64,000 nucleotides of DNA from an uncultured Parabacteroides sp. GTDB taxonomy: Bacteria; Bacteroidota; Bacteroidia; Bacteroidales; Tannerellaceae. A program made the translations under genes and the position numbers. This document shows, in pieces, positions 26,531-35,375 of this stretch. Numbering within the stretch: the first letter of the stretch is position 1; the number at the start of each line of letters is the position of its first letter. The stretch is taken from assembly GCA_949296075.1 (NCBI GenBank), contig CASFNG010000002.1, positions 32,641-96,640 on the forward strand. Reading direction: 5' to 3'. The notes beneath the pieces were generated by a model, which did no database searches, was not told the origin of the DNA, and saw only the letters and a list, made by a program, of their open reading frames with translations.

Positions 26531-26643
26531 GGGATGTAAAGGAAATCTTAACGCCGTAAATTCGTTAATTTGACGGCATGAAATGTAAACAATTTGAAAG
26601 AGGTCGTTAGTCTCTTCTATTTAAACTAAAAAGAGAGTTCGTG

Positions 26644-29124
26644 ATGAGAGCAAAACTGTTCGCCTTATTCTGGCTATTATGGGTCGCGTTGCCGATGGCG
26701 TACGCGCAGACAGGAGAAAACACAGGGTATTTTATCAAGGGACAAGTGGTGGATTCGCTAAGCCAGCTGTCGGTGCCTTACGCCACGTTGCGGATCGCCT
26801 TGGCGAGCAGTCCGGGTAAGCCGGTCAAGCTGCTGGCTTGCGATGAGGACGGTAAGTTCCAGACCTCCATGAAAGCCGCGGGAAAGTATATCCTGTCTAT
26901 CCAGTCGATCGGGCAGCGCCCCGCCGAGAAGCGTTTCACGCTGACCGAGAAGAACCCGCGGTTAGACCTCGGCAAGCTGTATATGCAGGAGGATAACCAG
27001 CGATTGGGCGAGGTGACGGTCACGGCGCAGAAGCCCCTGATAAAGGCGGAGATCGACAAGATCACGTATAGCTTGGAGGATGATCCGGAGGCGCAGACCA
27101 GCAATACGCTGGATATGCTGCGTAAGGTGCCGATGGTCACCGTGGACGGTGACGATCAGATCCAGCTGAAAGGTTCCACGAACTTCAAGATTTACATGAA
27201 TGGCAAACCATCCAACCTGCTGAGCAACAACCCTTCGGAAGTGTTGAAGAGTATGCCTGCCAATTCGGTGAAAGACATCGAGGTGATAACCGACCCGGGC
27301 GCGAAATACGATGCTGAGGGTGTGGGGGGAATCATTAACATCATCACCACGCGTAACGTGTTGCAGGGATATACCGGTTCGGTGCGGGCGAGCGTCGCCT
27401 CTACCGGGAGCGCCCGGGGAAGTGGTTACGTCTCGCTGAAGGCCGGTAAGTTCGGCTTGGACGCGATGTATAACTACAGCCACGAGCGGTCGCCGTGGCA
27501 GGAGTCGAGTTCCACCCGCGAGGATCTGACCAACGACGCGCAGCGTTTCCTGACCCAGAACGGGCGGCAGAAGAGCAGCGGTCCCTTCCAGTTCGGCCAT
27601 TTGGAGGGAAGCTATGAGATCGACTCGCTTAATTTGCTGAGCTTGGGCGTGAACCTCTTCCAAGGGAAGATGAAGAATATCTCCGAGTACGACGTGATGA
27701 TGCGGGACATAAATCAGGATCCGAGCTATAGCTACCGGCGCGACGCGGAGACCCAGTCCACCTTCGGATCGACGGATGTCAATTTCGATTACCAGCACTC
27801 CACGCACAAGAAGGATGAGTTGCTGACGATCTCTTACCGTTTCAGCCACTCCCCGAACGACAGCAAGAGCTACACGGATCTGTCGGACGCATGGAATTAC
27901 TATTTGGCGAATACTTATCCCCAGAACAACGTGAACGATGCGTCGACCAACGAGCATACCGGGCAGATCGATTATACGACCCCTACCTGGAAGGACCAGA
28001 CGCTTGAGGTGGGCGCGAAATATATCTTCCGGCAAAGCCGTAGCGACGTGGATCGTACCTCTTATAACGACTCGCTTTCTATCTGGGAGAACATGAATAC
28101 CCCCGACAGCCACTTCAAGCACACCCAGCATATCTATTCCGGCTATTTGGGTTACGCAATGAAGTTCGATAAATTCGGGGTGAAGGCAGGCGTGCGCGCC
28201 GAGGGTACCTCCTTGGATGTGCGCTATGAGTTGGCGCCGGAGCGTAACTTCGATACCCATTATTTCGACGTGGTGCCTACCATGACGCTCTCCTATCAGC
28301 TGAATATGGCGCAACAGATCCGCTTAGGCTATAATATGCGAATCCGCCGTCCGGGCATCTATTTCCTGAATCCTTACGTAAACAATACCGACCCGCAGAA
28401 TATCTCGTACGGTAACCCGAACCTGGATTCGGAGAAGAGCAACAACCTGAACTTGAATTACAGTATGTTCGCCCAGAAGATAAGCGTGAACGCGAGTTTG
28501 AATTACACCTTCGTGAATAATTCGATCCAAAGTTATACCTTTGTGGATCCGGAATCGCCGGGTGTTTTCCAGACCACTTACGGGAATATCGGCAAGGAGC
28601 AGACCGTGGGTCTCTTCTTGTACGGCAACTGGAATCCGGCTCCCCTGCTTCGCGTCTATCTGAATGGAGGCTTGAACTACATGGATCTGCGGAGCGAGGG
28701 GCAGGATATGGCGAACGACGGATTCAACGGCCATGTGTTCATGGGGACGCAGTTTAACTTCCCGATGGATTTCCGTCTTGACGTGAACGGGATGTACGCC
28801 TCGTCGCGGGTCCAGTTGCAGGGACGGGGGCCTTCCTTCTATTCGGTGGGCTTTGCCTTGAACAAGGACTTCCTGAAGAAGAAACTGTCGGTACGCCTCT
28901 CGATCCGGGATCCTTTCTGGAAGCGGCTTAAGATGGAGAGCACGACATCCGACGATCTCTTCTCCAGCCGGAACATCTCGTATCGCAAGGGGCAGGTGTT
29001 CGAGGTGAGCGTCTCGTATCGCTTCGGGACACTGAAAGAGGCCATCAAGAAAGTGAGAAGAGGCATTAATAATGATGATATGAAGGGTGGTGATACCGGT
29101 GGCGCTTCCTCGCAAGGAATGTAA
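26644..29124 (+). CDS. Outer-membrane beta-barrel protein of the TonB-receptor-like OMP family
   Basis: An 826-residue exported protein with signal peptide (about 1-22), carboxypeptidase-regulatory-like domain (about 28-115), plug-like domain (about 130-235, with KIYMNGKPSNLLS and VEVITDPGAKYDAEGVGGIINI) and a barrel rich in alternating aromatic strands. It belongs to the same OMP_b-brl_3-type family as the gene at 17775 but with a complete plug. The ATG at 26644 is preferred to the GTG one codon earlier. A short basic tail (KKVRRGINNDD) follows the last strand, so the barrel is not strictly C-terminal. Ligand unknown; no SusD-like partner. Confidence 0.85.
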   Translation: MRAKLFALFWLLWVALPMAYAQTGENTGYFIKGQVVDSLSQLSVPYATLRIALASSPGKPVKLLACDEDGKFQTSMKAAGKYILSIQSIGQRPAEKRFTLTEKNPRLDLGKLYMQEDNQRLGEVTVTAQKPLIKAEIDKITYSLEDDPEAQTSNTLDMLRKVPMVTVDGDDQIQLKGSTNFKIYMNGKPSNLLSNNPSEVLKSMPANSVKDIEVITDPGAKYDAEGVGGIINIITTRNVLQGYTGSVRASVASTGSARGSGYVSLKAGKFGLDAMYNYSHERSPWQESSSTREDLTNDAQRFLTQNGRQKSSGPFQFGHLEGSYEIDSLNLLSLGVNLFQGKMKNISEYDVMMRDINQDPSYSYRRDAETQSTFGSTDVNFDYQHSTHKKDELLTISYRFSHSPNDSKSYTDLSDAWNYYLANTYPQNNVNDASTNEHTGQIDYTTPTWKDQTLEVGAKYIFRQSRSDVDRTSYNDSLSIWENMNTPDSHFKHTQHIYSGYLGYAMKFDKFGVKAGVRAEGTSLDVRYELAPERNFDTHYFDVVPTMTLSYQLNMAQQIRLGYNMRIRRPGIYFLNPYVNNTDPQNISYGNPNLDSEKSNNLNLNYSMFAQKISVNASLNYTFVNNSIQSYTFVDPESPGVFQTTYGNIGKEQTVGLFLYGNWNPAPLLRVYLNGGLNYMDLRSEGQDMANDGFNGHVFMGTQFNFPMDFRLDVNGMYASSRVQLQGRGPSFYSVGFALNKDFLKKKLSVRLSIRDPFWKRLKMESTTSDDLFSSRNISYRKGQVFEVSVSYRFGTLKEAIKKVRRGINNDDMKGGDTGGASSQGM

Positions 29125-29195
29125 GGCGAGGTAGCGGGTAGACCGCCCGGAATGTGTATGAATAAGGATAAAAAAGAGGAATGAGGCAAGAAGGT

Positions 29196-31172
29196 ATGGC
29201 CGAATCGACGCAAGACGATTTACGGTATTTGCAACTGCTGGCTCGTAGTTTCCCGACGATCGCGGACGCCAGCACGGAGATCATTAACTTGGAGGCGATC
29301 TTGAACCTGCCCAAGGGGACGGAGCACTTCCTGAGCGACCTGCACGGGGAAGACCAGGCGTTTAGCCATGTGCTGCGTAACGCGTCAGGGGCGGTGAAGA
29401 GGAAGGTGAACGAGATCTTCAGCAACTCGCTGCGGGAGTCGGAGAAGAAGGAACTGTGTACGTTGATCTATTATCCGGAGGATAAATTGGAACTGATCAA
29501 GGAGCAAGAGACGGATCTGGACGACTGGTATCAGGTGGCATTGAACCAATTGGTGAGGGTCTGCCGGAACGTGTCGTCGAAATATACACGCTCGAAGGTA
29601 CGCAAGGCGTTGCCGAAGGAGTTTTCCTATATCATCCAGGAGCTGCTGCATGAGTCGTCGGTAGAGCCGAATAAGTCGGCCTACGTGGATCAGATCATCC
29701 ACACGATCATCTCGACCGGGCGGGCGGACGATTTCATCATCGCCATGTGTAACCTGATCCAGCGCCTGACGATCGACTCGCTGCATATCATCGGGGATAT
29801 TTACGATCGGGGACCGGGCGCTCACCTGATTATGGACATCTTGTGCGATTATCATAACTTCGATATTCAGTGGGGCAACCACGACATCCTCTGGATGGGG
29901 GCGGCGGCCGGCAACTTGGTGAGCATGGCGAACGTGATCCGTATGTGCCTGCGCTTCGGGAATATGGCGACCTTGGAGGATGGCTATGGGATCAATCTCC
30001 TGCCCTTGGCCACCTTCGCGATGGAGACCTATGGCGATGACCCTTGTGCCCTCTTTATGCCGCGCACGAAGTTCGCCGACAATGTGATGGACGACAAGAC
30101 GATCCGTCTGGTCGCCCAGATGCATAAGGCGATTACCATCATCCAGTTCAAATTGGAGGGGGAGATCATACGCAGGCGGCCGGAGTTTGAGATGGACGAC
30201 CGGATGTTGTTGCACCGGATCGACCTGAAACGGGGTGTTGTCCGTATCGACGGGAAGGAATATGCGCTGAAGGATACTAATTGGCCCACCTTGGACCCGA
30301 AAGATCCGTATAGCCTCTCGATCGGGGAGGAGGACTTGATGCGCAAGATCCTGCATTCGTTTGAGAGTAGCGAGAAACTGAAAAAGCATATGCGTTGCTT
30401 CTTCCGTCACGGAAGTATGTATCAGGTATGCAACTCCAACCTCTTGTTTCATGCCTCGGTGCCGATGAATCCGGACGGGACCTTCAAGACGGTGCGGATC
30501 TTGGGGCAGGATTACCAGGGACGTGCGCTGCTTGACCGGGTGGATCAGTTAGTGCGGATGGCCTACTTCAAGAATGGCGAGCAAGAGGAGGTGGAATATG
30601 CGTTGGATTATATCTGGTATCTTTGGGGCGGCAAGGACTCTCCGCTGTTTGACAAGAGCAAGATGGCGACCTTCGAGCGGGCGTTTATCGAGGATGAGGA
30701 GACGCACAAAGAGGAAAAGGGCGCTTACTATGCCTTGAGAGAGAGGGAGGATATTTGCGACCGGATCTTGGATGAGTTTGGCGTCACGGGGATGCACCGG
30801 CATATTATCAACGGCCATGTGCCGGTTCGCTCGAACCAGGGTGAGAACCCGATCAAGGCGAATGGGAAGATGTTGGTGATCGATGGTGGCTTCTCTCGCC
30901 CCTATCACCGGGAGACGGGCATCGCCGGATATACCTTGGTCTATCATTCGCGCGGTTTCCAGTTGGTGCAGCACGAGCCGTTCGAGTCGCGGCAGAAGGC
31001 GATCGAGGAGGGTTTGGACATTAAATCGACCACGATCGTGGTGGAGCTGAGCGCGCATCGCCAGATGGTGAAGGATACGGATAAGGGCGCTGAGCTACGC
31101 TGCCAGATTAAGGATCTGGAAAAATTGCTTTACGCATATAGACATGGCTTCTTGAAAGAAAAGGAGCGGTAG
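29196..31172 (+). CDS. fbp: Class III fructose-1,6-bisphosphatase
   Basis: It hydrolyses fructose 1,6-bisphosphate to fructose 6-phosphate in gluconeogenesis. At about 658 residues it matches the large class III enzymes of Firmicutes and Bacteroidota, which are metallophosphoesterase-fold and Mn-dependent. Visible motifs: FLSDLHGE, IIGDIYDRGPG, QWGNHD, and INGHVPV near the C-terminus. The start at 29196 has a purine-rich AAGAAGG upstream; an in-frame ATG at 29181 would add five residues. It follows the barrel gene after about 70 bases without a visible terminator and is followed by a transporter permease. Confidence 0.95.
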   Translation: MAESTQDDLRYLQLLARSFPTIADASTEIINLEAILNLPKGTEHFLSDLHGEDQAFSHVLRNASGAVKRKVNEIFSNSLRESEKKELCTLIYYPEDKLELIKEQETDLDDWYQVALNQLVRVCRNVSSKYTRSKVRKALPKEFSYIIQELLHESSVEPNKSAYVDQIIHTIISTGRADDFIIAMCNLIQRLTIDSLHIIGDIYDRGPGAHLIMDILCDYHNFDIQWGNHDILWMGAAAGNLVSMANVIRMCLRFGNMATLEDGYGINLLPLATFAMETYGDDPCALFMPRTKFADNVMDDKTIRLVAQMHKAITIIQFKLEGEIIRRRPEFEMDDRMLLHRIDLKRGVVRIDGKEYALKDTNWPTLDPKDPYSLSIGEEDLMRKILHSFESSEKLKKHMRCFFRHGSMYQVCNSNLLFHASVPMNPDGTFKTVRILGQDYQGRALLDRVDQLVRMAYFKNGEQEEVEYALDYIWYLWGGKDSPLFDKSKMATFERAFIEDEETHKEEKGAYYALREREDICDRILDEFGVTGMHRHIINGHVPVRSNQGENPIKANGKMLVIDGGFSRPYHRETGIAGYTLVYHSRGFQLVQHEPFESRQKAIEEGLDIKSTTIVVELSAHRQMVKDTDKGAELRCQIKDLEKLLYAYRHGFLKEKER

Positions 31173-31182
31173 GAATTTTCTG

Positions 31183-31190
31183 TATTTTCG
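31183..31190 (+). promoter_or_regulatory. -7 promoter element (TATTTTCG) immediately before the transporter permease
   Basis: A TAnnTTCG box followed by CGG that ends only 4 bases before the ATG at 31195. If active, the transcript would be leaderless or nearly so. Confidence 0.4.
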
Positions 31191-31194
31191 CGGC

Positions 31195-32229
31195 ATGAAC
31201 AAGCGGAAGTGGTCTTTTTATCTGTCGTTAGGCGGGCTCCTGCTCGTGCTTTTCTTGGGCGGCTTGGCTTATGGGGCGGTTCCTATCCCTTTGGGAGAGG
31301 TGATCGACATCTTGCTGGGCAATGGCTCAGGGAAGGCGGCGTGGGAAAGTATCGTCTGGCAGGCTCGCTTCCCGCAGGCGGTGACCGCGTTGCTGGCGGG
31401 AGCGGCTTTGGCTACCAGTGGCTTGTTGTTGCAGACCCTGTTCCGCAACCCGTTGGCGGGTCCCTCTATCTTAGGGATAAGCGACGGGGCGAACTTGGGC
31501 GTGGCGGCTGTCATGCTCTATTTCGGGGGGACGCTGGGCGCCTTCTCCGATTGGCCGATAAGCGGCTATTTGGCGGTGATATTGGCCGCTTTTGGCGGGG
31601 CTTGCGTGATACTGGGATTGATTATCTATTTCTCGGCTAAGGTGAGGAACAACGTGATGCTGCTGATTATCGGTATCATGATCGGCTATATGGCCTCCTC
31701 GGTGATCTCGATCCTGAACTATTATTCCTCGACGGACAGGGTACACGCTTTTGTGATGTGGGGCTTGGGGAATTTCTCGGGAGTCTCGTTGGGGCAGTTG
31801 CCTTTTTTCGGATGCTGTACGTTGATGGGGCTCGCGTTGGCGGTCGCGTTGATCAAGCCGCTGAATGCTTTGTTGCTGGGGGAGATGTATGCGGCCAATT
31901 TAGGTATCCGCATCAAGCGTACGAGGATGTTGATCCTTTTGTGCACGGGATTGCTGACGGCGACGGCTACCGCTTTTTGTGGCCCGATCTCGTTTATCGG
32001 GTTGGCGGTCCCGCATATCGCCCGGTTGATGTTAGGCTCTTCCAACCATCAGCTGTTAGTGCCCGTGACGATGCTCACGGGGGCTTGCGTGGCGCTCTTA
32101 TGTAATCTGCTGATGGTGGTGCCGGGAAGCGATACGATCTTGCCGTTAAATGCCGTGACCCCGATGCTGGGGGCGCCGGTCATCATCTATGTGATCGTGA
32201 ACCGGAAGAATATTCAATATTTTAATTAG
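31195..32229 (+). CDS. FecCD/BtuC-type ABC transporter permease
   Basis: A 344-residue inner-membrane permease with about ten transmembrane helices, belonging to the family that imports cobalamin, haem or ferric siderophores from the periplasm. Family segments seen are RFPQAVTALLAGAALATSG, NPLAGPSILGISDGANLGV and FCGPISFIGLAVPHIARLM, the last being the loop that contacts the ATPase. The ATPase gene follows directly. No periplasmic binding protein is encoded nearby, so the substrate (iron chelate or corrinoid) cannot be fixed, and no cobalamin riboswitch lies upstream. Confidence 0.92.
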   Translation: MNKRKWSFYLSLGGLLLVLFLGGLAYGAVPIPLGEVIDILLGNGSGKAAWESIVWQARFPQAVTALLAGAALATSGLLLQTLFRNPLAGPSILGISDGANLGVAAVMLYFGGTLGAFSDWPISGYLAVILAAFGGACVILGLIIYFSAKVRNNVMLLIIGIMIGYMASSVISILNYYSSTDRVHAFVMWGLGNFSGVSLGQLPFFGCCTLMGLALAVALIKPLNALLLGEMYAANLGIRIKRTRMLILLCTGLLTATATAFCGPISFIGLAVPHIARLMLGSSNHQLLVPVTMLTGACVALLCNLLMVVPGSDTILPLNAVTPMLGAPVIIYVIVNRKNIQYFN

Positions 32230-32235
32230 GTGGTT

Positions 32236-33258
32236 ATGGTGCGTGTTCCCGTGATTGAGACAAACAACCTGAGCATTGGGTATATGCTGAAAGGAGGGCG
32301 GAGGAAATGCGTGCATGAGGCGCTTGATTTGCGACTGTATGCGGGCGAGGTCACCTGCCTGCTCGGATTGAACGGTGCCGGGAAATCGACGCTTCTGCGT
32401 ACGTTGTGTGGCTTCCAGCCTCCTTTGGCGGGCGAGATCTTGCTGGATGGGAAGCCTTTGGCAGCCTATACGCAGGGGGAGTTCTCGCGGAAGGTCGGTG
32501 TGGTATTGACGGAGAAGACAAATGCCGGGGGGATTACGGTCTATGAGTTGGTCGCTTTGGGAAGGCATCCTTATACCGGCTTTTTCGGTCGGCTCGGGCA
32601 GGAGGACAAAACGATTATCGAGACCTCTCTTCAAGCTGTCGGTATCGCGCATAAGGCGGGCAATTATGTGTCGGAACTCAGCGATGGAGAGCGGCAAAAA
32701 GCGATGATCGCGAAGGCGCTGGCTCAGCAATGTCCGATTATCCTGTTGGATGAGCCGACTGCCTTCTTGGATGTGACCAGCCGGATCGAGACGATGGTCT
32801 TGCTGCGTGATTTGGCGGTGGAGCGGCAAAAGGCGATACTGCTTTCCACGCACGATTTGGATCTGGCGATTCAGTTGGGGGATTGTCTTTGGTTGCAGGA
32901 GCGGGAGAGGCCGATGGTTTGTGGTACTCCTGAGGATCTGATCTTGAGTGGGGCGTTTGATGCGTTCTTCAATAAGGGGGAGATCGGTTTTGATTCGCGT
33001 ACAGGGAAGCTGCATATCAAGGCGCCTTCGATACCGGTGGGTGTGGAAGGCGAGGAGCTGCTTGCGCGTTGGGTTGGGAATGCGTTGATCCGAAATGGTT
33101 TTAAGCCCTCGGTAAGCGGTCCGGATTATATCAACGTATGCTGCGTGGCTCCGAATGATTTACGGTTAGCTTTGCCGGGAGGCCGCCTGATCAAGGTAAG
33201 GAACGTGGCTGAGATGCTCTCAGCTGTAAAGCAAGCCGCTGAGTTTGAAAATGGTTGA
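32236..33258 (+). CDS. ABC transporter ATPase with a C-terminal extension
   Basis: The 340-residue partner of the upstream permease. Residues 1-245 form a standard importer ATPase: Walker A GLNGAGKST, Q-loop, signature LSDGERQK, Walker B IILLDEPTAFLD and switch His in STHDLD. Residues 245-340 form an extra domain of mixed alpha/beta character (IPVGVEGEELLARWVGNALI through LIKVRNVAEMLSAV) absent from E. coli BtuD. A regulatory role for it is inference. The ATG at 32236 is preferred to the GTG at 32230, which abuts the permease stop. Confidence 0.9.
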   Translation: MVRVPVIETNNLSIGYMLKGGRRKCVHEALDLRLYAGEVTCLLGLNGAGKSTLLRTLCGFQPPLAGEILLDGKPLAAYTQGEFSRKVGVVLTEKTNAGGITVYELVALGRHPYTGFFGRLGQEDKTIIETSLQAVGIAHKAGNYVSELSDGERQKAMIAKALAQQCPIILLDEPTAFLDVTSRIETMVLLRDLAVERQKAILLSTHDLDLAIQLGDCLWLQERERPMVCGTPEDLILSGAFDAFFNKGEIGFDSRTGKLHIKAPSIPVGVEGEELLARWVGNALIRNGFKPSVSGPDYINVCCVAPNDLRLALPGGRLIKVRNVAEMLSAVKQAAEFENG

Positions 33259-33329
33259 ATTTAATCCGTCAACCCGTTAAAAATGCGAAAAAGCGAGAGC
33301 ACGCATGAACTTTTACGCCCGATAGATCG

Positions 33330-33337
33330 TAATTTCG
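33330..33337 (+). promoter_or_regulatory. -7 promoter element (TAATTTCG) of the DUF4251 gene
   Basis: A TAnnTTCG box, 49 bases before the ATG at 33387. No TTTG -33 box is evident. Confidence 0.35.
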
Positions 33338-33386
33338 GTGATCGAAAGGAAAGTCTTATATATTAACCGTTTAAAAAAGATTAATT

Positions 33387-33980
33387 ATGAAAAGGATTGT
33401 ATTTTTGCTTGCCGTATGGTTGTTAGGTACGGGTGTGATGATGGCACAGCAGGATAAGTCTGCGGAGAGGGATGCTAAACAGGCGGAGAAAGCGGCTAAG
33501 AAGGCGGCTAAAGAGGCTCAAAAAGCCGCGGAGGAGGCTGAGGAGAACGCCTTGTTTGAACAGGCTGTGCAGGCTTTGGACAATCAAGATTTCGTATTGG
33601 AGGCTGATCGAGTCGAATTTAAGCGGGGGAGTTTCGTTTATGTGACTTCCAACACGAATTTTGTCTCCTTGATGGGGGATAAGGCTACGATCCAGTTGGC
33701 TTTTAATGCCCCTGTTGCCGGGCCGAACGGTATCGGTGGCATCACCGTGGACGGGACCGCCTCCGGAATCGAGAAGAAAGTGGATAAGAAAGGGAACATT
33801 ACTTACGAGATGAATGTGCAGGGAGTGGCGGTTTCCGCGAGGCTCACGTTGCAGATGGCGAAGGGCTCGAACCGGTGTACCGCTACGGTATGGCCCAATT
33901 TCAGCAGCAACCGCATATCGTTTACGGGATACCTTTATCCATCAGCCCAATCCAAAGTGTTCAAGGGCCGATCACTCTGA
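33387..33980 (+). CDS. DUF4251 family exported protein
   Basis: The 197-residue protein has a signal peptide (1-20, ending MMAQ), an Ala/Lys/Glu-rich coiled stretch (about 23-55, repeating EKAAKKAAKEAQKAA) and a beta-rich DUF4251 domain (about 58-197). Function unknown; the family is typical of Bacteroidales and is predicted periplasmic or outer-membrane-associated. Its start is favoured by the signal peptide. It stands alone between the ABC transporter and a strong terminator. Confidence 0.85.
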   Translation: MKRIVFLLAVWLLGTGVMMAQQDKSAERDAKQAEKAAKKAAKEAQKAAEEAEENALFEQAVQALDNQDFVLEADRVEFKRGSFVYVTSNTNFVSLMGDKATIQLAFNAPVAGPNGIGGITVDGTASGIEKKVDKKGNITYEMNVQGVAVSARLTLQMAKGSNRCTATVWPNFSSNRISFTGYLYPSAQSKVFKGRSL

Positions 33981-34000
33981 TCGGGAACAGGTTAAGACTC

Positions 34001-34034
34001 AAAAGCGGGTTCCGGGTGGACCCGCTTTTATTTT
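34001..34034 (+). terminator. Terminator of the DUF4251 gene
   Basis: AAAAGCGGGT (34001-34010) pairs perfectly with ACCCGCTTTT (34020-34029), followed by ATTTTT. Confidence 0.88.
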
Positions 34035-34048
34035 TGGCAAACTTTACG

Positions 34049-34056
34049 TAAGTTCG
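34049..34056 (+). promoter_or_regulatory. -7 promoter element (TAAGTTCG) of the GroES-like gene
   Basis: A TAnnTTCG box followed by CGG, 29 bases before the ATG at 34086 and just after the preceding terminator. Confidence 0.45.
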
Positions 34057-34085
34057 CGGATAGGTAAACATAATAGTTTGAGATC

Positions 34086-34472
34086 ATGCAATTATCGATA
34101 GATCAAACAGACATTGACAAGTTCCTGATGATAGGGGATAAGGTCTTGATCAAACCGAAAAATCCACAGAGCCAAACGAAGACGGGGCTATATCTGCCCC
34201 CTTCTGTCCAGCAAGGAGAGAAGATCCAGGCGGGGTATATCATAAAGGCCGGGCCTGGTTATCCGTTGCCTTCGCAGGCGGAGGAGCATGAGGTCTGGGA
34301 AAAGAAGCGGGATGAGGAGGTGAGATACTTGCCCCTTCAAGCCCGAGAGGGAGACTTGGCTGTCTATCTGCAAAACGCGGCTTATGAGATCAACTTCAAT
34401 GACGAGAAGTTCCTGATTGTCCCGCATTCCGCTATCCTTATGCTGGTACGGGATGAGGGCTTGTTCGAATGA
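34086..34472 (+). CDS. GroES-like co-chaperonin family protein
   Basis: The 128-residue protein aligns with GroES at both ends: IGDKVLIKPKNPQSQTKTGL and YLPPSVQQGEKIQAGYIIKAGPG at the start, and LIVPHSAILMLV at the end. It is longer than true GroES (about 90-97 residues) because of a charged insertion at about 58-85 (including EHEVWEKKRDEE) next to the roof region. There is no groL nearby and it does not carry the usual mobile-loop GGIVLP sequence, so it is a paralogue and not the housekeeping co-chaperonin. Its chaperone activity is unproven. Confidence 0.8.
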   Translation: MQLSIDQTDIDKFLMIGDKVLIKPKNPQSQTKTGLYLPPSVQQGEKIQAGYIIKAGPGYPLPSQAEEHEVWEKKRDEEVRYLPLQAREGDLAVYLQNAAYEINFNDEKFLIVPHSAILMLVRDEGLFE

Positions 34473-34561
34473 TAAGCCCTTATCGGGGCTCTTGTTTGGA
34501 AGTCGCTCTTGGCTTGGTTCCCGCGAATTGAAAAAACATACTACGATATTTAGTGATTATA

Positions 34562-35356
34562 ATGAATAAGATTGTAAGTAAAGAACATTTCTCGGCCAAT
34601 GTAGTGAAGTTAGAGGTCGAGGCCCCACTGATCGCTCGTTCTCGCAAGGCGGGTCATTTCGTGATCGTCCGCTCGGGGGAGAAGGGGGAACGGATACCGC
34701 TTACCATCGCGGGTGCGGATACCGAGAAGGGGACTATTACCTTGGTGATCCAAGCGGTAGGTAAGTCATCCCGTAAGATTTGTGAGTTGAATGTCGGGGA
34801 TTCCATCACGGATGTGGTGGGCCCGTTAGGACAGGCCACGCATATCGAGAAAGTAGGGACAGTTGTCTGTGCGGGAGGAGGAGTTGGAGTCGCTCCTCTG
34901 CTACCGATCGTAGAGGCTTTCCATAAGGCGGGAAATCGGGTGATTGTCGTTTTGGCGGCTCGTACGAAGGATCTGATAATCTTGGAGAATCAGATGCGTC
35001 AGAATTCGGATGAGGTGATCATTATGACCGATGATGGCTCGTATGGCACGAAAGGTCTGGTGACGGATGGCGTGGAAAGCGTGATTAAGCGGGAGAAAGT
35101 GGACTTATGTGTCACGATCGGTCCGGCTATCATGATGAAGTTCGTGTCTGCGTTGACTAAGAGATATGAGATCCCGACCGTAGCTTCCTTGAACACGATC
35201 ATGGTGGATGGAACCGGGATGTGCGGGGCCTGCCGGGTTACCGTGGGGGGAAAGACGAAATTTGTTTGTGTGGACGGCCCTGAGTTCGACGCTCATCAGG
35301 TGGATTTTGATGAGATGATCATGAGATTGGGAGCTTATAAGGATGTTGAACGGTAA
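34562..35356 (+). CDS. NfnA-like FAD/NAD and [2Fe-2S] oxidoreductase subunit
   Basis: The 264-residue subunit has an N-terminal FAD-binding beta-barrel (about 5-95), an NAD-binding domain (about 100-210, with VCAGGGVGVAPLLPI), and a C-terminal [2Fe-2S] site with Cys in MCGACRVTV and FVCVDG. This is the layout of PyrK, the NfnA subunit of NADH-dependent ferredoxin:NADP oxidoreductase, and SudB. The adjacent GltD-like gene argues for an Nfn-type pair. I use the ATG at 34562; a GTG at 34553 is in frame. It is 19 bases upstream of its partner. Confidence 0.87.
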   Translation: MNKIVSKEHFSANVVKLEVEAPLIARSRKAGHFVIVRSGEKGERIPLTIAGADTEKGTITLVIQAVGKSSRKICELNVGDSITDVVGPLGQATHIEKVGTVVCAGGGVGVAPLLPIVEAFHKAGNRVIVVLAARTKDLIILENQMRQNSDEVIIMTDDGSYGTKGLVTDGVESVIKREKVDLCVTIGPAIMMKFVSALTKRYEIPTVASLNTIMVDGTGMCGACRVTVGGKTKFVCVDGPEFDAHQVDFDEMIMRLGAYKDVER

Positions 35357-35375
35357 TAAAACCACGCTTTGAAGT

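Noticed and set aside
26370-26573. 67-codon plus-strand open frame after the phosphatase gene
   Set aside because: It covers the terminator and the next gene's -7 box and has no protein-like features.
31100-31195. Possible cobalamin riboswitch before the BtuC/FecC-like permease
   Set aside because: Only 22 bases separate it from fbp and no B12-box-like sequence is present. The same was checked upstream of the TonB receptor at 54325-56313.
34475-34500. Terminator after the GroES-like gene
   Set aside because: Only a 5-bp stem (AGCCC/GGGCT) with a broken T-run; too weak to call.
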